Below, piece by piece: positions 39,683-49,304 of a DNA stretch of 56,802 bases. The DNA comes from a virus, in the IMG/VR virus record IMGVR_UViG_3300049053_000110, positions 1 through 56,802 of that record; one strand, written 5' to 3'. Position 1 is the first letter of the stretch, and every line of letters starts with the position of its first letter. Both the position numbers and the translations under genes were made by a program. The notes beneath the pieces are model-generated. The model made no database searches, had not been told where the DNA came from, and was given only the letters and a program-made list of their open reading frames with translations.

Positions 39683-41536
39683 ATGAACTCAGTAGATATA
39701 TACAGAGGAGCGGAAAAACTAATTACGGTAAAGCCTGAAAAAACAAGCGCCCAAACAAAAATTGTTATGGGTGATAATGTTGTGCAGTTGACTTTTTTGC
39801 TCAATGTAGCTGTTGATTTTCGCCTTTCCGATTGGTGCACCATATTTGGGGAAGAGTACCATTTGAACAAAACCCCTGATGTACAAAAGCTATCTACTTT
39901 AGATTTTAAATACAACCTCACTTTCCAGGCAGAGGGCTTTGATATAAGCAAGGTGTATTTTTTAGGCCTCGGTCCTGACAATGAGCTCACGCAGCCTTTC
40001 TTTTCATTTGTTGGCGATGCAAGCCAGTACATGGAGTTACTCTTAATGAACATTGATAGAATTTACAGCGGCTTTAGTATCGGCGAAGTGATTCCAACGG
40101 CGGCAAAGCATTTGGATTTTAATGCTGAAAACTGTTATAATGTTTTATCCCGATTAGCAGAGGAGTTTGAGACAGAGTTTTGGATTGAAGGAAAAGTTTT
40201 GCATCTAACCAAACGGTCCACTGATACCAGCATAACACTTAAGTATGGAAGCGGCAAAGGCCTTTATGATATTTCAAGAAAAGATTTAGGCAATGCTCTT
40301 GCTACAAGGCTTTGGGCCGTTGGTGCAGAAAGAAACTTGCCTGCTGATTACAGAGGCTTTGAAAAGCGGTTATTGCTTCCTGACTTTCAGCCAGGCATCA
40401 TAAGCAACTTAAATATTGTTGCCACTGCATCGGGAGTAAGCAACACGGAATTTTCCTTTACTTACGACCCTCCAAATATTTCCGGCCTGACATGGGTAAA
40501 AGTAGCTTACCGGTTGCAAGGATCTGATACGTGGGCATACAAAAACATTCCTCCTGCCGGCACCGGCTCAACGCAGTTCGTAATTGCGCCAAATGGTACT
40601 TATGAAATGCGTTTCATAACGATAACCTCAAGTCTTGAGTTATCAACGGAAACAATTATTGTTACCGGAACCTCGGGACCATTCTTTACAGAAGCTCCTA
40701 GATATATAGAACGCAATGTTGATCTGCATGGCATTATAGAGCATACGCAAATCTTTGATGATGTTTACCCGCACAGAACGGGAAAGGTGACAGCCGTTGA
40801 TGCAACAAACGAATTTGTATTTACTGATGCAGCACTAGACTTTAATGTTGCTGATTATTTTTTACCAGGCAAAGAACCAAAGATTGTTTTCCTTTCGGGA
40901 GAGCTCTCAAATTATCAGTTTAAAATTTATGCTTATGATAATGCGATAAAGAAGTTCACCATTTTAAAAAATGAAGAAGAGCGAAACTTAACCGTTCCTT
41001 CTCCAACGCTAAAGCCTTCTATTGGCGACACATATACGATCATCGATATTAAAATGCCTCAGTCTTATATTGATGCAGCAGAAGAGGAGTTATTAAACAG
41101 GGCAGAGCAGTTTTTGAATGAAGCAAGCGAACCGCAATTGCAATATGTGGTAAACATTGACTCTGTTGTAATAAGAAAAAAGAATTTAACCCTTGCTATA
41201 GGGCAATTGGTTTGGCTGATAGATGCGCAGTTAGGAGTAAATAAAAAAATCAGGATTACCCGAACCGTCCGTAACCTGGTGGAAGAAACAAAGTATGTAA
41301 TTGATCTTTCCGATATCGTACCACCGGCAAATAAAATAGAGCGCTCGCTTTCTGCTTCTGCATCCAATAGCAGGGGCCTTACGTCTGTTGAAAGAGGCTT
41401 ACAAAACAATGCAATACTGAATGGTGAAGTAGTGGGCACACTCAGGTTTTCCTCCATGCCGCAAACCGGCACATTGACCGGCTTTTTACCTGTTTATTTA
41501 GAAGTTGCTACAGGAAAATTATTCGTAAAAGTGTAA
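39683..41536 (+). CDS. Tail hub / baseplate protein
   Basis: A 617-residue protein in the tail tip position. The first 200 residues match the tail hub (Tal / prophage endopeptidase tail) fold: E-E-Y-H-L-N-K-T-P-D-V and S-L-K-Y-G-S-G-K-G-L-Y-D-I-S-R-K-D-like blocks. A fibronectin-III-like module is likely around residues 245-320 (P-P-N-I-S-G-L-T-W-V-K-V-A-Y-R-L). The end is helical. It probably forms the tip through which the tape measure and DNA exit. An internal peptidase was not identified. Confidence 0.75.
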   Translation: MNSVDIYRGAEKLITVKPEKTSAQTKIVMGDNVVQLTFLLNVAVDFRLSDWCTIFGEEYHLNKTPDVQKLSTLDFKYNLTFQAEGFDISKVYFLGLGPDNELTQPFFSFVGDASQYMELLLMNIDRIYSGFSIGEVIPTAAKHLDFNAENCYNVLSRLAEEFETEFWIEGKVLHLTKRSTDTSITLKYGSGKGLYDISRKDLGNALATRLWAVGAERNLPADYRGFEKRLLLPDFQPGIISNLNIVATASGVSNTEFSFTYDPPNISGLTWVKVAYRLQGSDTWAYKNIPPAGTGSTQFVIAPNGTYEMRFITITSSLELSTETIIVTGTSGPFFTEAPRYIERNVDLHGIIEHTQIFDDVYPHRTGKVTAVDATNEFVFTDAALDFNVADYFLPGKEPKIVFLSGELSNYQFKIYAYDNAIKKFTILKNEEERNLTVPSPTLKPSIGDTYTIIDIKMPQSYIDAAEEELLNRAEQFLNEASEPQLQYVVNIDSVVIRKKNLTLAIGQLVWLIDAQLGVNKKIRITRTVRNLVEETKYVIDLSDIVPPANKIERSLSASASNSRGLTSVERGLQNNAILNGEVVGTLRFSSMPQTGTLTGFLPVYLEVATGKLFVKV

Positions 41537-41541
41537 AGGTT

Positions 41542-41564
41542 GTAAGTAGTCCAATACTTACACG
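41542..41564. promoter_or_regulatory. Palindromic element, copy 2
   Basis: GTAAGTA (41542-41548), 6-nt spacer, TACTTAC (41555-41561), ACG. It is identical in its arms and 3' flank to the copy at 29425-29447. It lies 65 nt upstream of the fibre gene ATG (41626), just after the hub gene, so it may control the fibre/cargo block. Confidence 0.5.
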
Positions 41565-41625
41565 AATAATCAATCACACAAAAATTGTTACTGATATTTT
41601 GCGGCTAACTAAAAAGCCCGTGTAA

Positions 41626-42957
41626 ATGCCTGCTGATGGTTATAGGATTAATGAACTTCCTTCTTATTTGGTTTACACATCAACTCTTGCTAACGATGAT
41701 AAGTTTCCTTATTACTTAGCAGAGTTCGATAAAACCGTTTGGATGAATGTTTCCACTTTCAGAACCTGGGTTTTGAGTGGAGGCGGTGGCACAATTACAC
41801 CTATTATTTCAGGAAATAAAATAATCCATGATGTAACCCTTGCCGAGCATGGAGGCACTACGGTTAATCTTCCCGATCTCGCAGGTAAACTTTTCAATTT
41901 AGAAATTGATGGCCGTGATTTTATTCCTGCCGAATACAGCATATTAAGCGGCGGCGGTTTTCAGATAACAATACCTGATTATGCATTAGCAGAAGGGCAG
42001 CGTTGCACACTTGAATTATACGAGTTCGCAGTAACGGGAGGCACAACAACTCCATCAAGCGGTGGCAGTTTATTCAGAGGCTCTTTGCCCATTACTGCTA
42101 ACTACACAATGAGCGCCCTCAACGATGCAGGGAAGCTGTTGCAGTTCAGAGGACTTTCAAGTTCCTATAAATTAACCCTTGCATTGGTTGAAGAGTTACC
42201 GGTAAATTCTGTTGTAGTAATTGAGGCATCGATTCAAAATACAAAGCAACATGAGATTGCTACACAGTCCGGCCAGTTGATTTACATGAACGGTACGAGC
42301 TGGACGAGTGTATATATTGGCCCTGGCGAAGTTGTATGGCTATTTGTTGGTGAAGACGGCTATTATGTGATTAATGATTTTGCCAAAATCTACAGAGAAC
42401 TTCTTACTCCGTTTATTTCTCTTGATCCTACAGAGCAAATAGGCGAGGCGTTTCTTGACGGCTCGGAGGATTTAAGAGCAACCTATCCGAGAGCATTCCA
42501 AAAAATACAAGCGCTCGGTGCTGGATATATCACAGAAGCTAATTGGCAATTAGCAGCCGTTTACCGTCAAGGCAATACTTATACAACATCGGTTCCGGGA
42601 TCCGGCAGTTATGAAACAATTCCTTTCCCGAACAGAGGTAAATTTTCTGCCGGCACTGATACCACTACAAATACAAAATTCAGGTGGCCAAAATGGGAAG
42701 GAATGACAGTGAGGGGCTTGATCAGTGGAACGGACAATGAGCGGTATTCGAATACAGCAGGTAATTATCAAAAGTTCATGACCGAATTGCACGACCACGG
42801 ACAGCCTATAGAAAGTGGCGGTGGTACAAACAGGCAGTCGCTTGTTACAAACGCAAATTCTGATGAAGGCATAAGTGAAACGGACCGGACAGGAACCTTT
42901 GGCGGCGCTGAAACCCGTATGGATAACATAGGTATTTACTGGAAAATAAAAGTGTAA
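41626..42957 (+). CDS. Tail fibre / collar-type adhesin
   Basis: A 443-residue beta-rich protein. The N-terminal part (residues 1-50) resembles tail attachment regions of fibres, the middle is a beta-sandwich-rich receptor-binding region, and the C-terminus F-G-G-A-E-T-R-M-D-N-I-G-I-Y-W-K-I-K-V is the typical end of phage tail collar proteins (E-T-R-x-x-N). The family trimerises at the tail tip and binds the host surface. It has no signal peptide, in contrast to the next genes, with which it overlaps by 1 nt. Confidence 0.7.
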   Translation: MPADGYRINELPSYLVYTSTLANDDKFPYYLAEFDKTVWMNVSTFRTWVLSGGGGTITPIISGNKIIHDVTLAEHGGTTVNLPDLAGKLFNLEIDGRDFIPAEYSILSGGGFQITIPDYALAEGQRCTLELYEFAVTGGTTTPSSGGSLFRGSLPITANYTMSALNDAGKLLQFRGLSSSYKLTLALVEELPVNSVVVIEASIQNTKQHEIATQSGQLIYMNGTSWTSVYIGPGEVVWLFVGEDGYYVINDFAKIYRELLTPFISLDPTEQIGEAFLDGSEDLRATYPRAFQKIQALGAGYITEANWQLAAVYRQGNTYTTSVPGSGSYETIPFPNRGKFSAGTDTTTNTKFRWPKWEGMTVRGLISGTDNERYSNTAGNYQKFMTELHDHGQPIESGGGTNRQSLVTNANSDEGISETDRTGTFGGAETRMDNIGIYWKIKV

Positions 42958-45900
42958 TGAAGAAAATATTAATCATACTGTTTTTGCTGGCTGGGTATTT
43001 TGCAAATGCTCAAACCGAGCAATTTATTGGTAGCAACGTTAATACCGTTGTTGTTAGAAATGATTTTCGGGTTGATAGCGCCTTTATTCTTCCAGATACT
43101 TTAGCAAGCGCACCCAATGGCTCTTTTGGTAAAAAGAACGGAACTCTGTTTTTTAAATGGAGTAACGTTTGGGGTGTGGCTATGGGTGGCGGTAGTGGTG
43201 TTACTTCTGTGTTTGGCAGAACCGGTGCAGTTGTTGGGGAATTAGGCGATTACAGCGCATTCTACCCGTCACTAGCTGGCAGCTATGCAAATCCTTCATG
43301 GATTACTTCATTTCCGTGGAGCAAGATAACAGGTACGCCAACTACAAGGGCCGGTTATGGCATTACTGATGCAGCTGCTTTATCGCACACCCACTTATCT
43401 TCTCAAATTACAGACCTTACCACCGCAGTAAGGAATATGTTTTCCCAAGGAACTAACATTACTTACAACCCGCTTACGGGTGTAATTGCGGCCACTCTGA
43501 GCGGAGGCGTTGTTGGTAATGCCGATTCCTTGGACGGAGAAGACAGCCCTTTTTACCTAGATAGAACCAACCACAATGGTACACAACTTTCTTCTACTAT
43601 CAGCGATTTTACTTCAGCAGTACATACTCTTGGAGATGCACGTTACCCGCAATTAAGCGGCACCTATAATAACCCATCATGGTTAAACCAACTTGCATGG
43701 AGTAAGATTACGGGTGCGCCAAGTTTTCTCACGTCTGAGACAGATCCCACAGTAGATGCTATCATAAAAGCAATGCCCATCACAGCCGATGCAACCACAA
43801 ACAAATATTATTACTGGAACAATGGCAGTATAGGAAGAAAACAAATTTCTTATTCTGATTTGAGTGGTACTCCTGATTTAAGCGGTTATGAACTACTGAC
43901 TAACAAAGCAATCGACTTTACAACCCTTAATAATACCAAGTATCCAACCACGCAGGCGGTGGCTGATTACTTCGAGGACAATAATCAGCGATTTGGCGAG
44001 GGAGATAATCTATTTACAGACAACAGATATGTTAATGCGAAAGGCCATAGGTTCAAATTGGACTCGGCTACTAATATTTATATCTACGATTTCGATGGCG
44101 AATTTGTCGTATCCAACAATTCAACTTTTTCGGGGCAATATAATTACTTACAGATTGACCAGTCCTCTACCAGCCTTTCCAGCTACGCAGTTGGTTCGGA
44201 TGCAGTTTTTTTTACTGGTATAGATGCAGGTAAGGCTTATGGTGATTTCAACGCTGCTACAGGAGCTACAAAAACACTTCGCTGGCAATTGTGGGGGGAT
44301 TCAACAAGGCTGCGATTCAGCCTTAGCGGAACGCCTTATGATCTAATAAAATCTTTTAATCGAAAACTTACCTTAAATGGGGACTCGCTTTTTATTACAT
44401 CATTACCTACGGGTTCCTCTTCCGATAATATATTGCTTCGAACAGCAGGAGGGCAGATAAAAGAAATTGCTTCATCATCCTTTGCCTCTACAGGCGATCT
44501 TTCTGGTTATGTTCTTAAAACAACAACAGTAAACGGACAGGCTTTAAGCAGCAATATAAATCTTGACTTGCAAGACGTGACCGATGTAGATTCAGTAACA
44601 ACACACCAAATTATTGCACCATCTTTTACTAATGCTACTGGAAAGTTTTTATTAACTGAACTAGCTGGTATTGGTGCTCTTTATTTATCTAATACTTCTG
44701 CCCCTGATATTATAAGACCGCAAGCAGCTTCTTTAGGAGGTGCTTTTAGATTACCGAATACAGGAAATGTAGGTGATACGATTTCAACTCTATTTGATAT
44801 AAGAGCGGCGGTTGCGGGTCTTGGAAGTGGCGGTTACACAAACCTTACACAATTCGTAGCACAAAACAATTGGAAGTTATTTTACTCTAATGGTTCAGGC
44901 GATGTGCAGGAATTAGCATTGGGCGCTAGTGGAACAGTATTACAATCAAACGGCGCAACGTCTGCTCCTTCTTTTGCTACACCAACAACATATACAGCAA
45001 GCGGTGGTTTAACAATGTCTGGAAACGATATCAGATTAGGTGGTACAACTTTATCAGGTGGACACAATATATACAGCACATCTACTTCCAATGTCGTAAG
45101 ATTTTATGACAATACTGCCTCTGGCATGAGCAGCTCTAATGTTGCTTTAACGGTTGGTAGGTTTGTATCGTCCGGTACGCCTACTACTGGTTTCGGTGGG
45201 CACATAAAATTTGAAGGTAGTAATGCATCTCTTATTAATAAGGATATGGGTAGCGTTGGAATTATTTATAATGATGCCACCAATAATACAGAGCAAACAC
45301 AGTTTCAGGTATATCTATATAACGCCGGCAGCTCTAGTCGGAAATTATATTTAAGTGGCACCGGACAACTAAACCTTTCAGCCTATACAACCAGTACTGC
45401 ATTTACAGGAACTCCTGTTGGAACATTACAGGTTGATGCAAGTGGTAATGTGATTGTGAATAGCACTACCTCGTTAAGTGGCGGCGGTGGTTCGGGTACA
45501 GTAAGTTCAGGAAGTACAGGAGATATGCCTTACTACACAGGCGCTACTACAGTAGGCCCAATGACAGGCGCAGCATGGAACAACACTGATGCAGTATTTA
45601 CATTAACAGGCAACGGCTCACAATCACCTAATGTACATTTTTTCGATAGTGGTAATGATGTTCTGCATATTGGATGGAATAATGCCAATGGTGCAAGTGA
45701 AATAAATGCTAATGGGTGGCCACTAGAAATTTCAGGAGATGTAAAATTTCTGACAGTAAATACAGATAATACCGCTACAAGTGTATATGCAGAAGATGCA
45801 AGCGGGAACCTTGTTTTAAGAACAGTAGCAAGTTTGGGAGGTGGGAGTATTACAGCAGCCAATCCAACAGCAGCAGTAGGGCTTACCGCAACAAACGGAG

Positions 45901-46253
45901 TTGCATCTACCTATATGCGTAGCGATGCTGCACCGGCATTAAGTACAGTCATTACCAATAAAGCAGCCTTCCAATTAACTACAGCCACGGATGCCAATAT
46001 AACCGCAGTTGCAGGCACAGCGTATCATCTTCCTGCAACTACGCTTTCAGCAAATAGAACAATCGATGTAAGTGGATTAAACACCAATGGCGATTATGTG
46101 GAATTCTATAACAACGAAGAAGGATTCACCTGGTCATTCACCGGTGCAACCGTATATGATAGCGATGGAGCAACAGCAGTAACAGAATTATTGTTAAACA
46201 CCAACTCTGTCATTCGCAGAGTGAACGGAAAATTAATGATCTCAAAACTTTAG
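42957..46253 (+). CDS. Long fibre-like protein with Sec signal peptide
   Basis: A 1098-residue protein starting with a clear signal peptide (residues 1-19, hydrophobic then A-N-A-Q). The rest is Ser/Thr/Gly/Asn-rich. It contains phage fibre repeat motifs such as W-S-K-I-T-G-T-P-T-T-R-A-G-Y-G-I-T-D-A near residue 125 and a second W-S-K-I-T-G-A-P near 250, and many beta-helix-like strands. Tail fibres normally act from the cytoplasm, so a Sec signal is unusual. It may be exported and displayed on the host cell instead, or used after lysis. A C-terminal chaperone/peptidase (S74) domain is not obvious. Confidence 0.7.
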   Translation: MKKILIILFLLAGYFANAQTEQFIGSNVNTVVVRNDFRVDSAFILPDTLASAPNGSFGKKNGTLFFKWSNVWGVAMGGGSGVTSVFGRTGAVVGELGDYSAFYPSLAGSYANPSWITSFPWSKITGTPTTRAGYGITDAAALSHTHLSSQITDLTTAVRNMFSQGTNITYNPLTGVIAATLSGGVVGNADSLDGEDSPFYLDRTNHNGTQLSSTISDFTSAVHTLGDARYPQLSGTYNNPSWLNQLAWSKITGAPSFLTSETDPTVDAIIKAMPITADATTNKYYYWNNGSIGRKQISYSDLSGTPDLSGYELLTNKAIDFTTLNNTKYPTTQAVADYFEDNNQRFGEGDNLFTDNRYVNAKGHRFKLDSATNIYIYDFDGEFVVSNNSTFSGQYNYLQIDQSSTSLSSYAVGSDAVFFTGIDAGKAYGDFNAATGATKTLRWQLWGDSTRLRFSLSGTPYDLIKSFNRKLTLNGDSLFITSLPTGSSSDNILLRTAGGQIKEIASSSFASTGDLSGYVLKTTTVNGQALSSNINLDLQDVTDVDSVTTHQIIAPSFTNATGKFLLTELAGIGALYLSNTSAPDIIRPQAASLGGAFRLPNTGNVGDTISTLFDIRAAVAGLGSGGYTNLTQFVAQNNWKLFYSNGSGDVQELALGASGTVLQSNGATSAPSFATPTTYTASGGLTMSGNDIRLGGTTLSGGHNIYSTSTSNVVRFYDNTASGMSSSNVALTVGRFVSSGTPTTGFGGHIKFEGSNASLINKDMGSVGIIYNDATNNTEQTQFQVYLYNAGSSSRKLYLSGTGQLNLSAYTTSTAFTGTPVGTLQVDASGNVIVNSTTSLSGGGGSGTVSSGSTGDMPYYTGATTVGPMTGAAWNNTDAVFTLTGNGSQSPNVHFFDSGNDVLHIGWNNANGASEINANGWPLEISGDVKFLTVNTDNTATSVYAEDASGNLVLRTVASLGGGSITAANPTAAVGLTATNGVASTYMRSDAAPALSTVITNKAAFQLTTATDANITAVAGTAYHLPATTLSANRTIDVSGLNTNGDYVEFYNNEEGFTWSFTGATVYDSDGATAVTELLLNTNSVIRRVNGKLMISKL

Positions 46254-46254
46254 T

Positions 46255-47340
46255 ATGAAACAGCTTTTAATATTGATTGTTTTTTTTATCTGCATCAAAT
46301 CGAATGCACAGACTTATGGAAATGAAATTCAGGCAAGGAACAATTCGGGTACAATAGGTAAAATATACCGCAATAACGATGGGTTAAAGATTTGGGACAG
46401 CGTTGTAATCGCAAGATTAAACACAATTATTGCATCAGGAATACCTATTACGAATAGTTCCTTAGCAGTTACAGGAACTTTCTGGCAAGCAACACAGCCG
46501 GTAAGCTTGGCATCGTTACCAGCATTACCAGCCGGAACAAATAATATTGGCGATGTAGATGTGCTCACCGTACCATCAGATCCTTTCGGTGCGAATGCTG
46601 ATGCTGCCAGTGCCACTGGTTCTATATCTGCAAAACTTCGATTCATAGCAGGTACAGGAATCCCTATTACATCGCTACCAAATGTTACTATAACAACATT
46701 TCCGGATAACGAACCATTTAACGTTGCACAGATAAATGGAATAACACCACTAATGGGAGCAGGCAATACCGGTACAGGGTCATTACGTGTAACTATCGCA
46801 TCTGACCAGGTAGCAATACCAGTTAGTGGCACATTCTGGCAGGCAACACAGCCGGTCTCTATTGCATCAACGATTGGCATTAATACAGCTCAAGTGAATG
46901 GAAATACGGTGAACACTGGCAATGGAACTTCAGGAACGGGAACACAAAGAGTAGTAATCGCATCCGACCAAACAGCATTCAGCGTAAATGCGACTAACAT
47001 AGTTGGAACATCAGGAGGTTATAGTGCAGACAGCAGAACAGCATTAACCAATACGGTTGTTTCTGCAAAGGCTTCTGCCGGCCAGTTATATGGTTACTTC
47101 TGGTATAATCCAAATGCTACAGCAGCTTACATACAAGTATTTAATACTGCTTCTGGTTCTGTTACTCTTGGCACAACAACACCTGTATATGTAATCACTA
47201 TACCTGCTACCAGTGGCGCAAATGTGGAGTTCAGTAATGGCATTGCACATTCAACAGCAATCACATACGCGGCCACTACAACTGCAACGGGTAACACCGC
47301 ACCATCATCGTCATTAACCGGATTTATGCTTTACAAATGA
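46255..47340 (+). CDS. Secreted phage structural-like repeat protein
   Basis: A 361-residue protein with a signal peptide (residues 1-18, ends N-A-Q), followed by beta-rich phage repeats: T-G-T-F-W-Q-A-T-Q-P-V-S occurs near residues 73 and 190, and V-T/V-I-A-S-D-Q near 180 and 233. The same wording is common in phage tail and host-specificity proteins. Its size and secretion signal suggest a surface or virion-associated adhesin. It starts 1 nt after the preceding gene. Confidence 0.6.
   Translation: MKQLLILIVFFICIKSNAQTYGNEIQARNNSGTIGKIYRNNDGLKIWDSVVIARLNTIIASGIPITNSSLAVTGTFWQATQPVSLASLPALPAGTNNIGDVDVLTVPSDPFGANADAASATGSISAKLRFIAGTGIPITSLPNVTITTFPDNEPFNVAQINGITPLMGAGNTGTGSLRVTIASDQVAIPVSGTFWQATQPVSIASTIGINTAQVNGNTVNTGNGTSGTGTQRVVIASDQTAFSVNATNIVGTSGGYSADSRTALTNTVVSAKASAGQLYGYFWYNPNATAAYIQVFNTASGSVTLGTTTPVYVITIPATSGANVEFSNGIAHSTAITYAATTTATGNTAPSSSLTGFMLYK
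46469..46854 (+). repeat. Internal direct repeats in secreted repeat protein
   Basis: Two near-identical blocks of about 33 bp (46469-46501 and 46822-46854), both encoding T/S-G-T-F-W-Q-A-T-Q-P-V-S, stand 353 bp apart. A second pair encoding I-A-S-D-Q lies near 46790 and 46955. They give a modular protein that could expand or contract by recombination. Confidence 0.6.
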
Positions 47341-48146
47341 GAAGATTATTTTTCATAGCAGGTATCATTTTTTTGGTTAAATGCGCAAACGCACAAATAA
47401 CTTATTTCGGCTCGGCATCAACTCCTACAGACAATAGTACCAATACAGCAACAACAACTTCTGTTGCGCCTCCAGCCTCAATGGTCGCCGGTGATTTGGT
47501 AATTATAATAGCTTATCAAAGAGGCACCGGCACCACATACAGTGTTTCCAATAGCGGAGGCCAGTCATGGTCAAATCCATATACTTTAAGCGCTAATGCG
47601 GCAACGCTCTCTGCTTCTGTTTTTTGGTGTAGGTATAATGGATCATGGAGTGCAGATCCATCTATATTATTTAGTGCAGGAACGAACACCAATGTCATTA
47701 TGCATGTCTTTCGTCCCACAAACACATCAAAGGTTTGGGATGTCGATCCAGAGGCGGTAGGAACCTCTTCAAGAGGCCTTGCGTTTATGGCCGTGCCGGG
47801 GTCACCTTGTAATGTAGGCGGCTTCACCTTCGGTAATACAAATGCCTCTGCAGTTCTTGTATTTGGAGCCATAACAGATGATGATAATACGTGGACTTTA
47901 AGCACTGCCAATAGTAGCTCAGTACTGGGAAGCGCTCAATATCGAAACACTGCGGGAAGTGACGCTTCATCAATGTCTGCATACAGAATATTTACCTCGG
48001 TCAATGCAAGTTATACCGGCCCTGTTATAACGCAGGCTACGCTGGGTTGCGATGGCGGGTTAACATACAGGCTGGCATTTTTCGAATCTGATCCCCCGGC
48101 TGCTGTACCGTCAAAACCAATGACATTATTGGGAGTTGGAGGATAA
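47337..48146 (+). CDS. Secreted beta-sandwich protein, unknown
   Basis: A 269-residue protein with signal peptide (residues 1-20, ends A-N-A-Q). The mature part is Ser/Thr/Gly-rich and beta-rich, with V-A-G-D-L-V-I-I-I-A-Y-Q-R-G near residue 50, a pattern known from phage-encoded beta-sandwich surface proteins. No enzymatic residues are recognised. It overlaps the preceding gene by 4 nt, which indicates co-translation. Confidence 0.6.
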   Translation: MRRLFFIAGIIFLVKCANAQITYFGSASTPTDNSTNTATTTSVAPPASMVAGDLVIIIAYQRGTGTTYSVSNSGGQSWSNPYTLSANAATLSASVFWCRYNGSWSADPSILFSAGTNTNVIMHVFRPTNTSKVWDVDPEAVGTSSRGLAFMAVPGSPCNVGGFTFGNTNASAVLVFGAITDDDNTWTLSTANSSSVLGSAQYRNTAGSDASSMSAYRIFTSVNASYTGPVITQATLGCDGGLTYRLAFFESDPPAAVPSKPMTLLGVGG

Positions 48147-48165
48147 TCAAATTAAAACACACAAT

Positions 48166-48477
48166 ATGAAAAGAACATTTTTATCGATCGCTTTTTCAGT
48201 AGTAACAATGATTGCTTTTGCACAGGATAGCACAGCAAAAAAAGACACTGTGTACAAAGACAAGGTTGTACCTGTATATGTATTTGAAATAACAGACACA
48301 GTGCAAGTGGCAACACTTTTATACCAGGGAGAAAAAAACAAGGTTAAGTATTCCGCACCTGGCTATTACATCCGCAAAGGCCAAGCCGTGAAAACAGAAA
48401 AAGGTGCACAGTATGTAAAAGAGCCTGCCATCATTGGTGCGCTTGATGATAAGAAGCGACCAGTAAAACCGATATAA
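48166..48477 (+). CDS. Small secreted protein
   Basis: A 103-residue protein; the ATG at 48166 is used (an upstream ATG at 48136 overlaps the previous gene). Signal peptide residues 1-20 (ends F-A-Q). The mature part is basic and beta-rich. The function is unknown; as part of the secreted cassette it may be a partner of the neighbouring surface proteins. Confidence 0.55.
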   Translation: MKRTFLSIAFSVVTMIAFAQDSTAKKDTVYKDKVVPVYVFEITDTVQVATLLYQGEKNKVKYSAPGYYIRKGQAVKTEKGAQYVKEPAIIGALDDKKRPVKPI

Positions 48478-48494
48478 AAAAAACACAAGCCATC

Positions 48495-49298
48495 ATGAAA
48501 AAACTAGCCACCATCGTTTTTATTTCCATCACTCTTTTTGCCTGTCAAAAGGAAACAATTAAGCCTTTATCATTTCAGCATAAAGAGCTGAACCACGACA
48601 GCCTTAAATACTTCTTTAAAGATTATCTCAGCGCAAAGAGAATAGTGAGAAGTGGAAAGTTTGCAAGCCTATCTACTGCAAGAACAAAAATTCCACGGGG
48701 TGCAAACGTTATCCTTGTTGATTTTGATGGTGGCGTATGTTCAGGTACTTCGTGGAATGTAAGCGGTGATATTAATTATGCACCGGCCAATCTTACAACC
48801 GATGAACAGCAAAGGGTTTTAGATAGTATGCAGATTGATTATGCGCCGTTCAATATCTACATAACGACAAGCGAACAGGCTTATAATAACGCTAACCAGT
48901 ACAAGCGTAGGCGTCTGATATTCACTACTACTTATGAATGGTATGGTAACAGTGCCGGTGGAGTTGCTTATACCGGTTCCTTTACATGGGGCGACGAATC
49001 GCCATGCTGGGTGTTTACTTCTCTTTTAAACTACAATGTCAAAAGCATTCTTGAAGCAGGGAGTCACGAAGCAGGCCATACTCTTGGTTTGAGGCATCAG
49101 GCCGTTTGGGACGACAGTTGTAATCTGGTAAGCTCATACAATTACGGATACGATGACGGTGTCACAAGTTGGGCTCCTATTATGGGTGTTGGGTATGATA
49201 GAAGATTAACTACCTGGCATATTGGCCCGACATCATTAGGCTGCAACAATATTCAGGACGATAAACAAATAATCGCCTCAGTAGTGGGGTATAAATAA
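48495..49298 (+). CDS. Secreted lipoprotein metalloprotease
   Basis: A 267-residue protein with a type II signal peptide (residues 1-17, L-F-A-C). The mature part holds a zinc-protease signature H-E-A-G-H-T-L-G-L-R-H (H191, E192, H195 and H201) and a Met-turn-like P-I-M-G-V-G-Y about 35 residues later, so it belongs to the metzincin class. E192 would act as general base and the three His bind zinc. A lipid anchor places it on the outer membrane or exterior. Substrates are unknown; it could free the cell surface, modify fibres or cleave host proteins. Confidence 0.78.
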   Translation: MKKLATIVFISITLFACQKETIKPLSFQHKELNHDSLKYFFKDYLSAKRIVRSGKFASLSTARTKIPRGANVILVDFDGGVCSGTSWNVSGDINYAPANLTTDEQQRVLDSMQIDYAPFNIYITTSEQAYNNANQYKRRRLIFTTTYEWYGNSAGGVAYTGSFTWGDESPCWVFTSLLNYNVKSILEAGSHEAGHTLGLRHQAVWDDSCNLVSSYNYGYDDGVTSWAPIMGVGYDRRLTTWHIGPTSLGCNNIQDDKQIIASVVGYK

Positions 49299-49304
49299 AA
49301 CGCC

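Noticed and set aside
29425-41564. The two palindromes as ends of an invertible DNA segment
   Set aside because: They are short, separated by 12 kb of essential head and tail genes, and no invertase is nearby; an operator role is simpler.
42957-46253. Search for a diversity-generating retroelement around the fibres
   Set aside because: No reverse transcriptase, template repeat or variable repeat was recognised, so there is no support.
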